A DNA stretch of 64,000 bases from Novosphingobium sp. AAP83 (GTDB taxonomy: Bacteria > Pseudomonadota > Alphaproteobacteria > Sphingomonadales > Sphingomonadaceae). Under the pieces are notes generated by a model, which was not told where the DNA came from, ran no database searches, and saw nothing but the letters and a program-made list of their open reading frames with translations. The stretch is taken from assembly GCF_001295795.1 (NCBI RefSeq), contig NZ_LJHY01000003.1:62001-126000 (forward strand), given 5' to 3'. Below are positions 53,492-61,509 of the stretch, piece after piece. Numbering within the stretch: the stretch's first letter is position 1; each line of letters starts with the position of its first letter. Both the position numbers and the translations under genes were made by a program.

Positions 53492-54961
53492 TTAGGCCAG
53501 CTTCCATTCCCAGCCGAGCGGATCACCGTCCATCACGTCGACACCCTGTGCTGCGAGCTCATCGCGCAGCGCGTCGGAGCGGGCGAAGTCCTTGGCAGCA
53601 CGCGCTTCCTTGCGGGCGATGAGGGTAGCTTCGATTTCGGCTTCAGTGATGGTCGCGGCCTTGGGGCGGATGCGCAGGTCCGTCCGTTCGATCATATAAA
53701 GGTCTAATCCAAGAACTTGGTCCATGAGGTTGACAACATTCAACTTTTCGCCGGGTTGCGCGAGCTTGTAAAACAGGGCTTCTTCCATGAATGTCAAAGC
53801 CAACGGTGTATTCAGATCATCAGATACGGCGACTTGAAATTTTTCGAGCAATCCAGCCAGGCCTTTACTTGTGTTAATTTCTGGATCGCTGGCATTGTCT
53901 AATTTACGAAGAGCCATCAACATCCGCTTCAACCGCGTCAGCGCTGCCCCCAGCCCCTCCCACGAAAACTCCAGCTCGGACCGATAGTGCGCTTGCAGGC
54001 ACATCATGCGATAGGCCAGCGGGTGATAGCCTTTGTCGATCAGCAATTGCAGGCGCAGGAATTCGCCCGACGATTTGCTCATCTTGCCCGAGCGTTCGAC
54101 CAGAAAATTGTTGTGCATCCATATCTTGGCGCCAGAATTTGCGGGCAAGTCTAAACCATTGGTGCAGCAAAAGGCCTGATTCTGGGCGATCTCGTTGGGG
54201 TGGTGGATCTCGCGGTGATCAATGCCGCCGGTGTGGATATCGAACGGGAAGCCCAACACTTCGCCCGACATGACCGAGCATTCCAGATGCCAGCCCGGAG
54301 CGCCCTTGCCCCATGGCGAATCCCATTCCATCTGGCGCTTTTCGCCCGCAGGCGTTTTGCGCCAGATCGCGAAGTCGGCGGCATTGCGCTTGCCCTCGAC
54401 CGCTTCGATCCGTCCTTCGCCGTCGTCGGTCTGCGCGCGGGCCAAACGGCCATAGTCTGCGACGGAGGAGACGTCGAAATAGAGGCCGCTATCGAGTTCG
54501 TAGCAGTGCTTTTCGGCGATGGTCTGGGCAAATGCGATCATTTGCGGGACGTAGTCAGTCGCCACGGTCCATTGTGCAGGCTGGCGGATGTTGAGCGCGC
54601 GGACGTCGGACCAGTAGGCCTGCTTGTAATGCTCGGCGATGTCCCAGATGGAACGTGCCTCTGCCCGCGCCATCTTTTCCATCTTGTCTTCGCCATCGTC
54701 CGCATCATCGGTCAGATGGCCGACATCGGTGATGTTGATGACGTGAGTCAGCTTGTACCCCTTGAATGACAGCGTGCGCCCCAGCACATCGGCAAAGACA
54801 TAGGCGCGCATGTTGCCGATGTGGGGATAGTTATAGACCGTCGGCCCGCAGGAATAGACGCGCGCTTCGCCTGCATGGACCGGCTGGAACGGCTCCAACT
54901 GGCGCGTCAGGCTGTTGAACAGGCGCAAGGGTGCGGCGGCGGGGACGGATGCATCAGACAT
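53492..54961 (-). CDS. cysS: Cysteine-tRNA ligase
   Basis: This 489-residue class I synthetase has the zinc Cys38 (SCGPTVYNYPHIGN), HIGN at 47-50 and KMSKS (293-297). The remaining zinc ligands (WHLECSVMS and the DIHTGGIDH region) are in order. It charges tRNA-Cys. Bases about 53690-53905 are clearly more AT-rich than the rest (one 60-base line has 25 G+C against about 66% nearby), suggesting a recombined or diverged block within the C-terminal anticodon-binding part. Confidence 0.95.
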   Translation of the reverse strand: MSDASVPAAAPLRLFNSLTRQLEPFQPVHAGEARVYSCGPTVYNYPHIGNMRAYVFADVLGRTLSFKGYKLTHVINITDVGHLTDDADDGEDKMEKMARAEARSIWDIAEHYKQAYWSDVRALNIRQPAQWTVATDYVPQMIAFAQTIAEKHCYELDSGLYFDVSSVADYGRLARAQTDDGEGRIEAVEGKRNAADFAIWRKTPAGEKRQMEWDSPWGKGAPGWHLECSVMSGEVLGFPFDIHTGGIDHREIHHPNEIAQNQAFCCTNGLDLPANSGAKIWMHNNFLVERSGKMSKSSGEFLRLQLLIDKGYHPLAYRMMCLQAHYRSELEFSWEGLGAALTRLKRMLMALRKLDNASDPEINTSKGLAGLLEKFQVAVSDDLNTPLALTFMEEALFYKLAQPGEKLNVVNLMDQVLGLDLYMIERTDLRIRPKAATITEAEIEATLIARKEARAAKDFARSDALRDELAAQGVDVMDGDPLGWEWKLA

Positions 54962-55016
54962 AGGCCTGCCATTGCCCCGCCCTTGCGCGCTTGGTCAAGA
55001 ACTTCGGTTGTGCCAA

Positions 55017-55793
55017 TTATGGCGCGGCAGGTGCGGTCGCCGCTTCATCCTCTTCCAGCGAAGCCGCCAGCCAATCGAATTGCGCCTTGCAGCCATTGTC
55101 CAGAAGCAGCGTGCCAAGCGATGCCGCATCGGCTGGCACGGCTTCAGGTTCGATCATCACGATCCGGAATTCCGTCGCCTTGTCGGGCGTGGTTTCATCA
55201 TAGATGCGGTAGGTGCGCGCCTCTTGCGGGGCGAGCACGGTTTTGGGCCAGGCGATGCCGACCGTCTTGGGCGGCCACTGCATCCGCACCATCTCGCCGC
55301 CGGCAGCCTCGGTCAGCCATGAAAAACTGCGACTGGCGCTGTCCTTGCGCCACAGATAAAGGTCGCTGCCGCGCGGCACGCAAACGGTGCCGCCCTGATC
55401 CGTATCCGCGAGCCAGATGCTGACCGGCAGGACGGTATCGCCAGACGTATCACCAGCGCCGCGCACGGCCCCTGCCCGCACCGAAGCCGGATTGCTGAGC
55501 GAGCGGGCGAGCAAGGCTGCGCCGCCGCGCTCACGATTGGCGGAAACTGTCAGCGAGAACGTACCCGCACCACGCAGTACCCGCGTACCCGCCTTGTCGA
55601 GCACGGTGACGATATCACCCGCTTTCAGCGCAACCTGCTCGGTCGCTCCCAAACGCTTGCCCTTGGGGTAATTCACCGCCGACGGGCCGGTTGAGCGGAC
55701 GACCACCGCCTGGGCCAGCGCCTGCCCCGAAACCGCAAGGCACAGCGTCAGCGCCAATGCCGTCACCAAGCCGCGCCCCGTTGTCCGGTTCAT
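55017..55793 (-). CDS. Exported paralogue A of the CHASE2-cyclase operon
   Basis: The protein is 258 residues from the ATG 55793, with a signal peptide ending near ALA-QA. It shares with its upstream neighbour the motif VVVRSTGPSA-(x2)-YPKGKRL and the AGDIVTVLDKAGTRVL stretch, and in both the C-terminal region ends in a Cys-containing segment (DNGCKAQFDWL). The N-terminal part resembles a FecR-like or SH3-like beta domain, but I assign no name. It lies four bases after paralogue B, so the pair arose by tandem duplication. Confidence 0.75.
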   Translation of the reverse strand: MNRTTGRGLVTALALTLCLAVSGQALAQAVVVRSTGPSAVNYPKGKRLGATEQVALKAGDIVTVLDKAGTRVLRGAGTFSLTVSANRERGGAALLARSLSNPASVRAGAVRGAGDTSGDTVLPVSIWLADTDQGGTVCVPRGSDLYLWRKDSASRSFSWLTEAAGGEMVRMQWPPKTVGIAWPKTVLAPQEARTYRIYDETTPDKATEFRIVMIEPEAVPADAASLGTLLLDNGCKAQFDWLAASLEEDEAATAPAAP

Positions 55794-55797
55794 GCGC

Positions 55798-56580
55798 TCA
55801 GCCCCCCGCCGGTGTGGAAGCGGCGAGGCCTGCGAGCAGATCGAGCTGCGCGGTGCAACCCTTTTCGGCCATGGCGGCGGCGACTTCGATCTCATCTTCC
55901 GGCACGCTGGCCAGCAGCATGGTGCGGATTTTCACCGGCGCGCCCACGGCATTGCTGAAGCTATAGCTTTGTCCGTCAACCACAGGGACCGTGGCCGAAG
56001 GCCAGACTTTCAGTGCGCTGCCTGCCCGCCAGATAACATCGGCCGTGCTGCCATCCTGCGAGAGCAGCTTGCCGGTGCCTTCCTCGGTCTTGGCAGGACG
56101 CCACAGCACCAGCGTTGCAGGATCGGCAACGCAATAAGTGCCGCCCTTGCTCACATCGATGTGCCACACGTTTTCAGGACCAGTGGGCGCAGTTACAACA
56201 GGAGCCGCAGTGGCTCCGCGCACCGCTCCGGTGCGGGTGCGGGCACCGCCGCCGCGCGTCATCATCGCCGCAAGCGCCGTGCCGCCCGCCGCATCGCGGT
56301 TGACCGCACCATTCAGCGCAAAAGTGCCCGGGCCGGACAGCACGCGGGTGCCCGACTTGTCGAGCACGGTAACGTGATCACCCGCACGCAAAGCCACCGA
56401 GGCATTTGCCGGGAGCTTTTTGCCTTGCGGATAGGTCGCTGCCGAAGGGCCGGTCGAGCGCACGACGACCGATTGCGCAGCAGCCGAGCCTGCCAGCATC
56501 AAGCCGACGATGGCCGCAGCACCAGCCAGAACGGCCTTGCGTGCCTGTTCGCGCATGATGGGTGCATCAACCAAGAACAT
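55798..56580 (-). CDS. Exported paralogue B of the CHASE2-cyclase operon
   Basis: The 260-residue protein has a signal peptide ending near AAA-QS. The start at 56580 is favoured because GGGAG lies six bases upstream, inside the 3' end of the cyclase gene. It shares VVVRSTGPSA, GKKLPANASVALRAGDHVTVLDKSGTRVL and a Cys near the C-terminus (KGCTAQLDLL) with paralogue A. It is translationally coupled to the cyclase. It is probably a periplasmic or membrane-associated partner of the CHASE2 sensor domain; this is inference. Confidence 0.75.
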   Translation of the reverse strand: MFLVDAPIMREQARKAVLAGAAAIVGLMLAGSAAAQSVVVRSTGPSAATYPQGKKLPANASVALRAGDHVTVLDKSGTRVLSGPGTFALNGAVNRDAAGGTALAAMMTRGGGARTRTGAVRGATAAPVVTAPTGPENVWHIDVSKGGTYCVADPATLVLWRPAKTEEGTGKLLSQDGSTADVIWRAGSALKVWPSATVPVVDGQSYSFSNAVGAPVKIRTMLLASVPEDEIEVAAAMAEKGCTAQLDLLAGLAASTPAGG

Positions 56581-58609
56581 AACTTTCTCCCTTGTGCGTA
56601 TTGCGCAATCTTTCGATCAAATTGATCATCGCATCATCATTGATAACTGATTCGCCAATTGTTGCTGTGAGTGTCTGCACACGATCCACTTCACCGGCTG
56701 AATGGGCGCTGACGAGGTCTTTGGCCAATTGGCGCTCGTCTTCGGGCATGTCCGGCACCGGCTCGAAAATCTCGACCGGGGTGTTGCGCCCGCGCAGCGT
56801 GACAGCGCCCATCGGGCGGAACCAATCAAGGCCAGACCGCTCTGCCGCCTCGCGGCTGACCAGCACTTTGGTATCAAGCGGTTTGTTCGCGCCTTCCAGC
56901 CGCGCGGCAGTGTTCATTGCATCGCCCAGCGCGGTATATTGAATGCGCCCTTCGCCACCAAAGTTGCCCACCACCGCATCGCCATAGTGAACGCCAACGC
57001 GGGTGCGGCCGATCTTGGGCACGCCTGCAGGCGCGGCTTTGCGGAATTCCTCGCCCGCCAGATACATCGCATAGGCGGCCTTCACCGCACGCTCGCCATC
57101 ATCGGGATAGGCAATCGGCGCGCCCCAGAATGCCACCACCGCATCGCCCACGAATTTGTCGAGCGTGCCGCCATATTCCAGCACGACCGCACTCAACCGG
57201 TCCAGATAATCGTTAAGCAGCCGCGCGATCATTTCCGGCTCAACCGCGTGAGTCAGTTTGGTAAAGCCTTCCAGATCGCTGAACAGGCAGAAGATTTCGC
57301 GCTTTTCACCGTGCAGCAAAAGCCGTTCGGGATTGCGCATGATTTCGTTGGCGACCGAGCGTGGCAGATATTTGCCCAGCGCCCCTTGTGCAAATTCGCG
57401 CTGCGCCGCATTGACCGCGCGAACGCTGGAGCTGACCGCGGTAAAGGCAATCAACCAGCCGACAATCCAGCCAGTTGCCGGAAGGTTAAGCGTATCATAG
57501 CCCGCCCTCTCAACCAGAAATGGCACGATGAGGAACAAGGCAAATTGTGCGATCACGGCCAGCGCCTGCACCCAAGTGCGCGCCTGCACCAGTGCAGTGA
57601 TTACGCCCAAGCCAACGGCCACAATCGCAGCCAAAACCTTGATCCACAGCGCAGGCGGCGCTTTCCACGCCTTGTCGAGCAATTGCGCGAGCATCGAGGC
57701 GTGGACTTCAACGCCGATCATCCGCGTTTCACCCGTTACCGGATTGCCGGTGCGGGTGAACGGCGTATCGAATTGGTCAAAGTCTGAAAAATCGCCGCCG
57801 ATCAGAATATAACGGCCCTTGATGGCTTCGGCCACCAGCGGCGCGGTTTCGGGATCAGCCAGAAGATCGATAGGTATCTTGTCAAAAACCGGGCGATCAA
57901 TGGCCGTGGGCACGCGATAGCGGATCGGCCCGGTATAGCGGGCAAATCGCGCATCGGCATCGGGTCCGTCTTTGGTTAATGCCAATGACAGCAGCGGCGG
58001 CAAGCCTGCATATTGCTTGGGCCAATAGCGCGCGACACCGTCGGCGTCAGTTTCCAGCAGGATCGAAGTGGGTTTGACCACATCGGTCTTCACGCTGTCC
58101 ATAAAGGCGCGCAAATCCTGCTCTTGTTCATAGGTGATGGCTTCAGGATTGGTGCGGTTATCGGCAAAGGCCAGATGCACCGGCGTGCGCATGGCTTTCA
58201 ACGCGGCGCGTAATTCCACGTCATCGTCTTGCGGGCTATCAAACAGAACGTCGATGCCGATGCCTTTTGCCCCCAACTGGTCAATCTGCGTCAGCGCCTT
58301 GGCCAGAATCGTGCGGTCAACCGGCGAAATCTGCCCCGTCGCGCGGTTGGTGTCGGCGGTATAAACCACCAGCGTCACGCGTTTGTCGGTATCGCTGCGT
58401 GGCGCAAAGTTTACGGCGCGAATATCATAGAAGGCAGCTTCGGCATCGTGCAGCAAAGGCAAGCGCCACGAACTGAAGGCAATATGCAATGCCAAGCCGA
58501 GCAGGAGAACCGCCACCGTGATCCGCTGCCAACCCAATTGCTTGAGGCTGCGGCGAGCCGTCTTGCTGATCTCGCCCGGACTGTTTTTCACAGCACCTCT
58601 ATCCGGCAT
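56567..58609 (-). CDS. CHASE2-domain adenylate cyclase (class IIIb)
   Basis: The 680-residue protein has an N-terminal TM, an extracytoplasmic CHASE2 sensor (about 60-320), three further TM segments (about 325-405) and a class III cyclase domain. Metal ligands are Asp445 (FSDLEGF) and Asp489 (GDAVV). Lys485 with Thr559 (QYTALGD) is the substrate-specifying pair of class IIIb adenylate cyclases. Asn566 and Arg570 complete the site. It would make cAMP in response to an unknown periplasmic signal. Two exported paralogues follow it in an overlapping operon. Confidence 0.9.
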   Translation of the reverse strand: MPDRGAVKNSPGEISKTARRSLKQLGWQRITVAVLLLGLALHIAFSSWRLPLLHDAEAAFYDIRAVNFAPRSDTDKRVTLVVYTADTNRATGQISPVDRTILAKALTQIDQLGAKGIGIDVLFDSPQDDDVELRAALKAMRTPVHLAFADNRTNPEAITYEQEQDLRAFMDSVKTDVVKPTSILLETDADGVARYWPKQYAGLPPLLSLALTKDGPDADARFARYTGPIRYRVPTAIDRPVFDKIPIDLLADPETAPLVAEAIKGRYILIGGDFSDFDQFDTPFTRTGNPVTGETRMIGVEVHASMLAQLLDKAWKAPPALWIKVLAAIVAVGLGVITALVQARTWVQALAVIAQFALFLIVPFLVERAGYDTLNLPATGWIVGWLIAFTAVSSSVRAVNAAQREFAQGALGKYLPRSVANEIMRNPERLLLHGEKREIFCLFSDLEGFTKLTHAVEPEMIARLLNDYLDRLSAVVLEYGGTLDKFVGDAVVAFWGAPIAYPDDGERAVKAAYAMYLAGEEFRKAAPAGVPKIGRTRVGVHYGDAVVGNFGGEGRIQYTALGDAMNTAARLEGANKPLDTKVLVSREAAERSGLDWFRPMGAVTLRGRNTPVEIFEPVPDMPEDERQLAKDLVSAHSAGEVDRVQTLTATIGESVINDDAMINLIERLRNTHKGESYVLG

Positions 58610-58823
58610 ATTGTCACCCCCCGAACATCAAACATCTCTGCCGGTGAGTTGCCAGGTGGCATCGCACAGGCATTCCCAAGGCCAAGGCACCTGCCCCGGC
58701 TTTGCGATCAATAGTACTTGCGATGCCCGATAGCTTTTATGACGTTGGACACAGCATAAGCGCATTTGATCGCCGCTGCCAATGTCCTGCGCACAGTCGT
58801 CCCTATGAGAAACCCGGCTTTAC

Positions 58824-59501
58824 TCAAAAGCCTTCAAAGGCAATCACTTCATCCAGTGGTGCGCGGGAAACTTGAAACGTATTGATCGCCGCCTGTGGAT
58901 CGCGTTTGCCGATGGCAAGGCCGCAATAGAAGATGTGATCATCGGGAATGGCTGTGTGGCTGCGCACCTGTTGCTGGAAGGCCGCCCATGATTCCTGCGC
59001 GCAGGAATCCAGCCCCTCTTCGCGCAGCAAGAGCATGACCGTTTGCAGCCACATGCCGATATCGGCCCACTGCGGCGCACCCATATAGCGCGGTGTATGC
59101 ACCAGCATCAAAACAGGCGCGCCAAAGCCACGGAAGTTGTTGAAATACTGCGCCAACCGCCCGCGCTTGTCATCGCGCGTTACACCCAGCGCTTCATACA
59201 TCGCCTCGCCCACACCAAAGCGGCGGGCTTCATAAACGCCATCAAGCTCTGGCGGATAGACCGGATATTCGGGTGCGTGGGCCGCGCGCCCTTGCGGGAG
59301 CACCTCTGCTATGCCCGCGAAAAGCCGCGCCAGTGGCTCACCTGTCAGCACACGCGCGTTCCACGGCTGCACATTGCCGCCCGATGGCGCGCGCTGCGCT
59401 TTTTCCAGCACCCGCTCCAGCACTGCCAAAGGAACCGGATCGGGCAGAAAATCGCGGACCGACCGGCGGCTGGCAACAGCCTCTGAAACGGTGAGGCCCA
59501 T
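58824..59501 (-). CDS. Nitroreductase-family protein, copy 1
   Basis: The protein is 225 residues from the ATG at 59501 with the FMN-binding nitroreductase pattern (SRRSVRDFLPDPVP, APSGGNVQPW, GMWLQTVMLLLREEGLDSC). It probably reduces quinones or nitroaromatics with NAD(P)H. It follows a closely related nitroreductase gene after a gap of four bases, evidence of tandem duplication. The substrate is not known. Confidence 0.88.
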   Translation of the reverse strand: MGLTVSEAVASRRSVRDFLPDPVPLAVLERVLEKAQRAPSGGNVQPWNARVLTGEPLARLFAGIAEVLPQGRAAHAPEYPVYPPELDGVYEARRFGVGEAMYEALGVTRDDKRGRLAQYFNNFRGFGAPVLMLVHTPRYMGAPQWADIGMWLQTVMLLLREEGLDSCAQESWAAFQQQVRSHTAIPDDHIFYCGLAIGKRDPQAAINTFQVSRAPLDEVIAFEGF

Positions 59502-59505
59502 CGCT

Positions 59506-60177
59506 TTAGAAGCCAAGGAAGCGGACGTTGCCCTCAACCGGTTCGCGCTGGCGTTCGAACTGGTTTACCGCCGTGTCATCAACCCGGTAGCCAATGGCAA
59601 TGCCGCAGAAGAAAATGTGGCTTTCATCCGAAACGCCAAGGAACTCCTTGATCAGCCTTGCATGCATCGAGAGAAATTCCTGCGGGCAGGAATCAAGCCC
59701 CTCTTCGCGCAGCAGCAGCATGACAGTTTGCAACCACATGCCCACGTCCGACCATTGTGGCGGGCCCATGCGCCGGTCAAAATAACAGAGCAGCACGGCA
59801 GGTGCGCCGAATGACATCACATTGTTGCGCACAAAATCGTCGCGCGCTTCGGCATCAGACCGGCCAATGCCCATTGCCTGATACATTGATGCCCCTACCT
59901 GTTGCAGGCGCGCTTTGCATTCGGGGATCACTTCGGGATCGGACCACGAGTATTCAATCGGGTCCTGCATCGGCGAAACCAGCATCTTGGCCTGCAATTG
60001 CGCCAAAGGTTCGCCCGAGATGATCGTGGCTTCCCAAGGCTGGAAATTGCAGCCCGAAGGCGACCAACGGGCTTTGTCCATCACGCGGTGCAGCACCTCG
60101 AACGGGACAACATCGGGCTTGAACACCCGGATAGAACGGCGGGAAAGGACGGCTTCGCTGACGGTCATGTTGCTCAT
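59506..60177 (-). CDS. Nitroreductase-family protein, copy 2
   Basis: The 223-residue protein has SRRSIRVFKPDVVP, SPSGCNFQPWEA and the GMWLQTVMLLLREEGLDSC block shared with its neighbour, so the pair are paralogues. An FMN-dependent oxidoreductase role is expected. Its ATG (60177) is the last base of a 9-bp hairpin arm; a second ATG three codons on (60168) would be free of it. Confidence 0.87.
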   Translation of the reverse strand: MSNMTVSEAVLSRRSIRVFKPDVVPFEVLHRVMDKARWSPSGCNFQPWEATIISGEPLAQLQAKMLVSPMQDPIEYSWSDPEVIPECKARLQQVGASMYQAMGIGRSDAEARDDFVRNNVMSFGAPAVLLCYFDRRMGPPQWSDVGMWLQTVMLLLREEGLDSCPQEFLSMHARLIKEFLGVSDESHIFFCGIAIGYRVDDTAVNQFERQREPVEGNVRFLGF

Positions 60178-60220
60178 GCCGGGTTAACTGCCCACTTAAC
60201 TGCGTGCGGTCAACCCGGCA
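60177..60220 (-). promoter_or_regulatory. Hairpin ending on the nitroreductase start codon
   Basis: TGCCGGGTT and AACCCGGCA pair perfectly over nine bases around a 26-base loop; the second arm ends on the A of the nitroreductase ATG. It also follows the stop of the DUF2846 gene by 14 bases, so it may be its terminator or a translational control element. Confidence 0.45.
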
Positions 60221-60234
60221 ATGAGCTTGGAGGT

Positions 60235-60819
60235 TCAGTTCGTGGCTGGCGCTGCTGCTGCCTCAGGCGCAGGCGCTGCTGGTGCCGCTTCAGGAGCAGG
60301 AGCAGGGGCAGGCGCAGGCGCTGAACCAGCAGCAATAGCCGCTGCCATCTGATCGGGACGAATCGCACCGGGGGCTGGACCCATGTCATCGGCATCCACC
60401 AACCGGTCAGTGCCCGCCTTACGGAACTCGGCTTCGGTTGAAGGGCGCAGATCGGGGCGTCCGGCCATGATGCCCATCTTGATCTTGCACATCGCGTACT
60501 GGGTTTCGCCCGATTCCACTTCAAGCGCGAGCATGTCCTTGGCTTCGCTCTTGACGGTGTATTCGTGGCGGCCGGGTTCGGTCACCAGAACGAAGTAGCG
60601 GCCAGCGCCCAATGAACTGATCTTCTGCCCGCCTTCATTCACGGCGCAGCCCATGGCGGCGCCCATGATCGTGCCGGTGCGATAAAACACGATCTGGCCT
60701 TTGCCTGCGGGCGGTGCCGGAATCACGACGGGCGCATCCGACGCCGCAGATACAGGCGCTGCGTACAGCAGCGACAAAGCGGCCAAAGGCATGATTTTTT
60801 TGAATGTCTTGAGTTTCAT
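60235..60819 (-). CDS. DUF2846-like exported protein
   Basis: The 194-residue protein has a signal peptide (cut near VSA-AS), the IVFYRTGTIMGAAMGCAVN motif and an SLGAGRYFVLVTEPGRHEYTV strand region typical of DUF2846. A C-terminal Ala/Pro tail (about 165-194) probably acts as a spacer. Periplasmic or lipid-associated; function unknown. It overlaps the preceding gene by four bases (ATGA), so the two are an operon. Confidence 0.78.
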   Translation of the reverse strand: MKLKTFKKIMPLAALSLLYAAPVSAASDAPVVIPAPPAGKGQIVFYRTGTIMGAAMGCAVNEGGQKISSLGAGRYFVLVTEPGRHEYTVKSEAKDMLALEVESGETQYAMCKIKMGIMAGRPDLRPSTEAEFRKAGTDRLVDADDMGPAPGAIRPDQMAAAIAAGSAPAPAPAPAPEAAPAAPAPEAAAAPATN

Positions 60820-61460
60820 TTCAGGTCCTCTTGTTGCACTTGTCTGGCGGTCTTTGCACTATCGCCGCCAAATTCAGGGTTGGTGATAGAAAACGCCTCG
60901 GCGGTTTTGGCCTCGGCCAGATCCCCTTTGGCGTGAACGGCATTCTTGCCTTTGATGAAGAAGCCGAGCAGGCCCAGCGGCACTGGCGAAGCTGCCGATG
61001 CTGCATTGAGACTGTCGATTTTCTGGATCGCATCTTTTCCGGCAACATTCAGCCGGAGCGAACGCAACTTGAGCCGCTTGCCGCCAACTTCGAGCCATCT
61101 GGCGGCGACGACCAGTTCTCCGCCCGCGCCGCTTCCGCCCGATTTCTTGGCGTGGACGACTTCACCCTCGCCCAAAAGACCTGCCGGAAGCACGGTGACA
61201 CCCGCGATCAACACGGGTTCGGCGAGGGATAAAGGAAAACGGTCACCCGTCTTGTTCAAGCGGCTGCCAAGATCGGCTTCCAAGCGAATAACGAGCGGGG
61301 TGAGAGCTGGCACCACCAGCTCGGGCGCATCATTTGCCTGTGGCGCAGCACCAGCAACGGCGGGCACTGGCACCACCGCGGACTGATCGTTTGCCAAAGC
61401 ATTGGCCGCTGTGGTGCCCAAGGCAACAGCTCCGGCGAAACCGAATTTTCTCAAGACCAC
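60816..61460 (-). CDS. Hypothetical exported protein
   Basis: The 214-residue protein has an N-terminal hydrophobic signal (MVLRKFGFAGAVALG...ALA-ND). The body contains PLVIRLEADLGSRLNKTGDRFPLSL and VTVLPAGLLGEGEVVHAKKSGG, a pattern seen in periplasmic proteins with a TrbI/VirB10-like or cell-envelope beta domain; I do not assign a name. Its stop overlaps the DUF2846 gene start. A small TTAACT/AGTTAA dyad precedes it. Confidence 0.65.
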   Translation of the reverse strand: MVLRKFGFAGAVALGTTAANALANDQSAVVPVPAVAGAAPQANDAPELVVPALTPLVIRLEADLGSRLNKTGDRFPLSLAEPVLIAGVTVLPAGLLGEGEVVHAKKSGGSGAGGELVVAARWLEVGGKRLKLRSLRLNVAGKDAIQKIDSLNAASAASPVPLGLLGFFIKGKNAVHAKGDLAEAKTAEAFSITNPEFGGDSAKTARQVQQEDLK

Positions 61461-61472
61461 CCACCAGAAATA

Positions 61473-61486
61473 TTAACTTTAGTTAA
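61473..61486. promoter_or_regulatory. TTAACT-TT-AGTTAA dyad
   Basis: A perfect 14-base inverted repeat lies 12 bases upstream of the hypothetical exported gene and after the cobT stop. It may be an operator or promoter component; too short for more. Confidence 0.3.
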
Positions 61487-61509
61487 GTGGGGGGATGGAG
61501 CAGGTCAAG

